Shown piece by piece: positions 60,343 through 64,000 of a DNA stretch of 64,000 bases; position 1 is the first letter of the stretch; the number at the start of each line of letters is the position of its first letter. A model generated the notes under the pieces. It had not been told where the DNA came from. It saw nothing but the letters and a program-made list of their open reading frames with translations, and ran no database searches. Where the stretch lies: the NCBI GenBank assembly GCA_964401995.1, contig CAYOAP010000003.1, positions 124,001 through 188,000 of the forward strand, read 5' to 3'. The DNA comes from DATCBF01 sp964401995. Lineage in GTDB: Bacteria > Actinomycetota > Thermoleophilia > Solirubrobacterales > 70-9. A program made the position numbers and the translations under genes.

Positions 60343-63300
60343 GTGCCTGTGAGGAGGAGCAGGGGAAGGTCCGGGGACGGGCCAGGGGACACGCAGCGGC
60401 GCGTGCCAGCAGTGCTGCGCCACCCCAAATGGACCCTGGGGATCGCCGCGGCGATCCTGATTGTTCTCACCGTCTTTGGGCTAAATGTCGAGAACCGGCT
60501 GACGCCGACGACCCTCAACATTCCGGGCACCCCGGCCTCGCGCGCCAACCAGATGCTGCGCGAACATTTCGGTGACTCCCAGCCCTTCGCGATCCTCCTG
60601 CGCGGGCCGGCGAAGGCGCTCGATCGACAGGGGCCGGCGCTGGTCCGCGCCCTGCGCCGCCACCCCGACGTCAGCACCCTCTCGCCCTGGGACCGCGGCT
60701 CGGTCCAGCGGCTGCGGCCCTCGCCGCGCAAGGCCCTCGTCCTCGCCAACTTCCACGTTGGCATCACCGAGGCGGTTAACGAGACGGTCCCCAAGCTCGA
60801 CCGCATCCTCGAAGAAAAGATCAAGCCGCCGGTGCGGGTCACCCAGTCGGGCTATCCGACCCTCTCTCGCGAGCTGCAGGAGAAGTCGATCAGCGCCAGC
60901 GAGCGCGGCGAGCTGATCGCCCTGCCGATCCTGCTGATCGTCTTGCTGCTGGTCTTCCGCTCCCCGATCGCGGCGGCGATCCCGCTCGCCTTCGGCGCGA
61001 TCACGGTGCTCTCCTCGCGCGGAGTCTTGGTCTTCTTCACCTCCTGGCTCGATGTCGACGCCTTCGCCCTGACCGTCTGCACGATGATGGGCTTGGCGCT
61101 CGGCGTCGACTACGCGCTGCTGATGGTCTCCCGCTACCGCGAGGAGCTGGCCGCTGGCGCCGATCCGCTCGACGCGGCGATCACCACCCGCCGCACAGCT
61201 GGCCGCACGACAGTTTTCGCCGGCAGCACGCTGCTGCTCTCGATGATGGTCTCGCTCTTCATCCTGCCGGGATCCCTGCTCGCCTCGCTGGCGGAGACGC
61301 TGATGATGGTGGTGGTCTTGAGTGTGCTGGTCTCGACCTTGGTCGCGCCTTCGCTGCTCGTCCTTGTCGGCCCCAACATCGACCGCTGGCGGATCGGAGC
61401 GCCCGCCAACGGGCGCTCCGGGTTGATGAGGTTCGTCAACGCCGCCTTGCGCCGCCCTGCTCCCGTCGCGGTTCTGATCGGAGCCGTCCTGCTGCTCCTC
61501 GCCGGGCCGGCGCTGGCGCTGAAGACTGGGCCCCCAAGCCCTGAACAGCTGCCCAAGGACGACCAGGTGAGGAAGGACACGGAACTGATCGACCACGCCT
61601 TTGGCTCGGGCTGGGATGCGCCGTTCGTGATCGTCGCGACAACAAAGAACGGATCGATCACCGACCCGGAAAAACTCGCCGCGATCAGTCGTTGGCAGCG
61701 CCGCATCGCCAACGACCCCGGGGTGCGGGCGGTGATCGGGCCGGGGCAGGTCGCCCGCCGGGTGGCCCCGTTGCGCAAAGCCGGCAGCGCCCTGCTCGCC
61801 TCCAACGGCAACGTCGGCCCGCTCAACCGTTTCGGCAAACTTGGGCGCAGTCTGGCCGTGGCTGCTGCCGGAGTTGGCCAGCTGCGCGAGGGAATCGCCC
61901 AGGCATCGGAAGGCGCCGGCCTGTTGGCCAGCGGGTCTGACCAGGCCACGGCCGGGGCCTTCGCCATCTCTCGAGGCCTCGCCCTGGCAGGCAGCGGCAG
62001 CTCGCGGGCGGTGCAGGCCCTCAACACTTTTGCGGCAGGCACGCGCAAGCTGGCGAAAGGCCAGCGCCGCGCCGCGATCGGCTCTCTGGCGATCAAGCTC
62101 GGCCTGCGCGACCTGATCCCCAACCTGCGCCACAACGCGCTGCTGCGCTCGCGCAAGCTCCACAAATCCCTGAACGAAGACTCAAAAGTCACGCTGCCGC
62201 GTTTGCTGGCGCCGGCGCAGGCGGCCGACGAACAGCTCAAAGTCGCCCTGCAGAAACTGCAGCAGATGACCGTCGGGCAGTCCGACCCTGACTACGCCCC
62301 CGCCTTGGAAGCGGTGCGCCAGGCTTCCGCCGCCGTCAGCGGCGCCGATCCGATCAGCGGTCAGCCCTACGCCCCCGAATATGCGGGGCTGCCGGCGGAA
62401 CTCACCGCCTTGCAGGCTCGGCTCGTAGACGACACCGACCAGGCGCAGCAGATCATGGCCTGGCTGATCACCGGCAACATCGAACTGCACCGTCTCTTCT
62501 CCTATTCCAAACGCCTCACCGCCGGCCTCGAAAAAATCGCCACCGCCGGCAACAAGCTCGCCGGCGGCTCGGCCCGCCTCGCCCGCGCGGCGACCAAACT
62601 CGACAGCGGCCTCGCCCGCCTGGCAACCGGCGCCGCTTCGCTGGCCGGCGGCCTGACCCAGCTCGGCGACGGCGCCACGGCGCTGGAAGCCAGCCTCGCC
62701 GAAGGCTTCCACCGCTCCTATCCGCTGCAGTCGGGCCTGCGGCGAGCCAGCGTCCGAGTGATTGCCGGGAACGCCTCTCTGAGGCGCCGGGTGAACAAAG
62801 TGCGGCGCGCATCGCCGGGGCTCTTCGACTCCGGCTACTTTGTTCTCTCCGCCCTGGAGGGCGCGCCCCCGGCGGCCCGCGAAGCAGCGGGGACGACGAT
62901 CGACCTGGCTCACGGCGGGCAGGCCGCTTCGACGCTGGTCATCTCCCGCTACGGGTTCAACACGCCTGGCTCAATCGGCCTCAACCACAAACTCAGCGAA
63001 GACGCCGCGGCGCTGGGGCGCGAAGCCGGCCTCTCGACCGGGGTCGCCGGCGGCGCCGCCCAGCTCAACGAGTACAGCAGCGTCACCCGGGCCCGGATCC
63101 CCTGGATCGTCGCCGCGATCACCCTTGTCACCTTCCTCGTCCTCGTCGTCGTGCTGCGGGCGCTGCTGCTTGCCGCGATCGCGGTCGGGCTCAACCTCGC
63201 CACCGTCGCGGTCGCCTTTGGCGTCCTCACCTTGATCGGCTACCTGCCCGACAGCTTCCCCCTGGGCGGGCACTCTTATATAGACGCGGTTGGGGCGACG

Positions 63301-63657
63301 ATGATCTTCGGCGTCGTCTTCGGCCTCTCGATCGACTACGCGGTCTTCCTGCTGGTGCGAATGCGCGAGCACTACGACCGCAACGGCGACAACGCCGCCG
63401 CGATCAACTTCGGCCTGGAAAAGACAGCCCGCGTGATCACCGGCGCCGCGGCGATCATGATGGCGGTCTTCGTCGTCTTCGCCGGCGCTCCCGTCGCCAC
63501 GGTCAGCCAGCTCGGCGTCGGCCTGACCGTCGCCGTCCTGCTCGACGCGACCGTAGTCCGCATCGTCCTGCTGCCGGCGCTGATGCTGCTGCTCGGCGAC
63601 CGGGTCTGGTGGTTGCCGCGCCCCCTGGAGCGAGTCCTGCCCCGGCTCAATGTCTAA
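60343..63657 (+). CDS. MMPL/RND-family transporter
   Basis: The product is 1104 aa with two MMPL halves. Half one has TM bundles with LALGVDYALLMVSRYREEL; half two has FGLSIDYAVFLLVRMREHY. Both show the Asp-Tyr proton-relay motif. A very large central extracellular region (about 400-870) is rich in Ala, Leu and Gly, with repeated LA.G..RLA-type helical strips (GGSARLARAATKLDSGLARL) like YhgE/Pip or membrane-spanning coiled-coil domains. It likely exports lipids or hydrophobic compounds. GTG 60343 is assigned; GTG 60403 is possible. Followed by an MCE gene, fitting lipid traffic. Confidence 0.9.
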   Translation: MPVRRSRGRSGDGPGDTQRRVPAVLRHPKWTLGIAAAILIVLTVFGLNVENRLTPTTLNIPGTPASRANQMLREHFGDSQPFAILLRGPAKALDRQGPALVRALRRHPDVSTLSPWDRGSVQRLRPSPRKALVLANFHVGITEAVNETVPKLDRILEEKIKPPVRVTQSGYPTLSRELQEKSISASERGELIALPILLIVLLLVFRSPIAAAIPLAFGAITVLSSRGVLVFFTSWLDVDAFALTVCTMMGLALGVDYALLMVSRYREELAAGADPLDAAITTRRTAGRTTVFAGSTLLLSMMVSLFILPGSLLASLAETLMMVVVLSVLVSTLVAPSLLVLVGPNIDRWRIGAPANGRSGLMRFVNAALRRPAPVAVLIGAVLLLLAGPALALKTGPPSPEQLPKDDQVRKDTELIDHAFGSGWDAPFVIVATTKNGSITDPEKLAAISRWQRRIANDPGVRAVIGPGQVARRVAPLRKAGSALLASNGNVGPLNRFGKLGRSLAVAAAGVGQLREGIAQASEGAGLLASGSDQATAGAFAISRGLALAGSGSSRAVQALNTFAAGTRKLAKGQRRAAIGSLAIKLGLRDLIPNLRHNALLRSRKLHKSLNEDSKVTLPRLLAPAQAADEQLKVALQKLQQMTVGQSDPDYAPALEAVRQASAAVSGADPISGQPYAPEYAGLPAELTALQARLVDDTDQAQQIMAWLITGNIELHRLFSYSKRLTAGLEKIATAGNKLAGGSARLARAATKLDSGLARLATGAASLAGGLTQLGDGATALEASLAEGFHRSYPLQSGLRRASVRVIAGNASLRRRVNKVRRASPGLFDSGYFVLSALEGAPPAAREAAGTTIDLAHGGQAASTLVISRYGFNTPGSIGLNHKLSEDAAALGREAGLSTGVAGGAAQLNEYSSVTRARIPWIVAAITLVTFLVLVVVLRALLLAAIAVGLNLATVAVAFGVLTLIGYLPDSFPLGGHSYIDAVGATMIFGVVFGLSIDYAVFLLVRMREHYDRNGDNAAAINFGLEKTARVITGAAAIMMAVFVVFAGAPVATVSQLGVGLTVAVLLDATVVRIVLLPALMLLLGDRVWWLPRPLERVLPRLNV

Positions 63658-63799
63658 GCCCCGCGCCGTGCCGTCTCGGCAACGCGTTGAATTCCAGTTA
63701 AGTCCCTGCCTGGCGCATGCTTGACAGCGGCCCGCTTGGATACGATTCGCGCGCCCGTTCCACCGGGTCGGAGGCCGGGGAACGATCAAGCGACGACCC

Positions 63800-64000
63800 G
63801 TGGCTGCCAAACCTTTAGGCGAGGAGAAAAACCCGGCTCCTAGTCGGGGGCTCACCCCTGCCCGGATGGGGGTCATCGCAGCCCTCGGCGCGGCGGTCAT
63901 CGTGCTCGCCTATCTGCTCTTTTTCTCCGGCAGCAGCGGCTACAAGTACACGCTCCTTTTTCAGAACGCCAGCCAGCTGGTTCCCGACAACCAGGTTCTG
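63800..64000 (+). CDS. MCE family protein, N-terminal part (cut by window end)
   Basis: Sixty-seven codons are visible from GTG 63800. A cytoplasmic start and a TM helix (about 23-44, GVIAALGAAVIVLAYLLFF) are followed by YKYTLLFQNASQLVPDNQVL, the start of an MCE/MlaD domain. MCE proteins carry lipids between membranes or across the envelope with an ABC transporter. The upstream MMPL gene fits. The rest lies outside the window. Confidence 0.8.
   Translation, partial: MAAKPLGEEKNPAPSRGLTPARMGVIAALGAAVIVLAYLLFFSGSSGYKYTLLFQNASQLVPDNQVL

Noticed and set aside
63721..63746. TTGACA with TACGAT as promoter for the MCE gene
   Set aside because: Only 14 bp separates the boxes, too short for a normal promoter; other -10 choices are poor.

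Overview
The window is high-GC DNA with tightly packed, often 1-4 bp overlapping genes. It looks like a chromosomal origin region of an actinobacterium, most likely class Thermoleophilia (Solirubrobacterales-like). That placement is inferred from the PknB/FhaA/FhaB/PstP/RodA/PbpA cluster, a menaquinone-type Rieske/split cytochrome b complex, and tRNA genes lacking encoded CCA. No insertion sequence, prophage, rRNA or CRISPR array was seen.

Layout. (1) 1-7642, minus strand: a TasA/CalY-like secreted protein pair with a cut-off gene, then an exopolysaccharide operon (CapD-type dehydratase, LytR_C protein, FlgD-Ig-like protein, O-antigen-ligase-like protein, flippase). (2) 7681-13265, plus: DedA protein, undecaprenyl-diphosphatase, a Fic protein behind an operator-like repeat, purM, and a receptor kinase. 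(3) 13269-22406, minus: the growth/division signalling operon (kinase, FhaA, FhaB, PP2C, RodA, PBP, PASTA kinase, Ddl). (4) 22549-24970, plus: membrane protein, pheA, HNH nuclease. (5) 24971-25405: two inverted copies of a structured, multi-hairpin repeat next to gyrA. (6) 25388-39619: the origin block. gyrA, gyrB, dciA, recF, dnaN and dnaA run leftward. rpmH, rnpA, yidD and yidC run rightward. jag-rsmG is inverted, and parA-parB, tRNA-Ile and a DUF151 nuclease follow. A parS-like site sits at the rnpA/yidD junction. (7) 39603-48377: a second Ddl, an aminotransferase, membrane proteins, a phosphodiesterase, a GT-C-like protein, a YmdB-like phosphoesterase and an ABC exporter. (8) 48414-57762: heme and respiration (hemB, fused siroheme decarboxylase AhbA-AhbB, hemL, Rieske/cyt b/cyt c complex, menG, polyprenyl synthase, tatA/tatC). 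(9) 57770-64000: membrane protein, tRNA-Lys, two tandem secreted paralogs, a large MMPL transporter and the start of an MCE protein.

The genes cover three linked jobs: envelope building and its Ser/Thr-kinase control, replication/segregation at the origin, and heme plus menaquinone respiration with Tat export of the Rieske protein. Main points for follow-up: the two-copy structured element beside gyrA; two genes (fhaA and hemL) whose conserved N-termini and ribosome sites point to ATC and ATT start codons; a terminator-like hairpin in the gyrB leader; a long-form GyrB; a symmetric divergent jag/parA promoter; and the AhbAB fusion between hemB and hemL.
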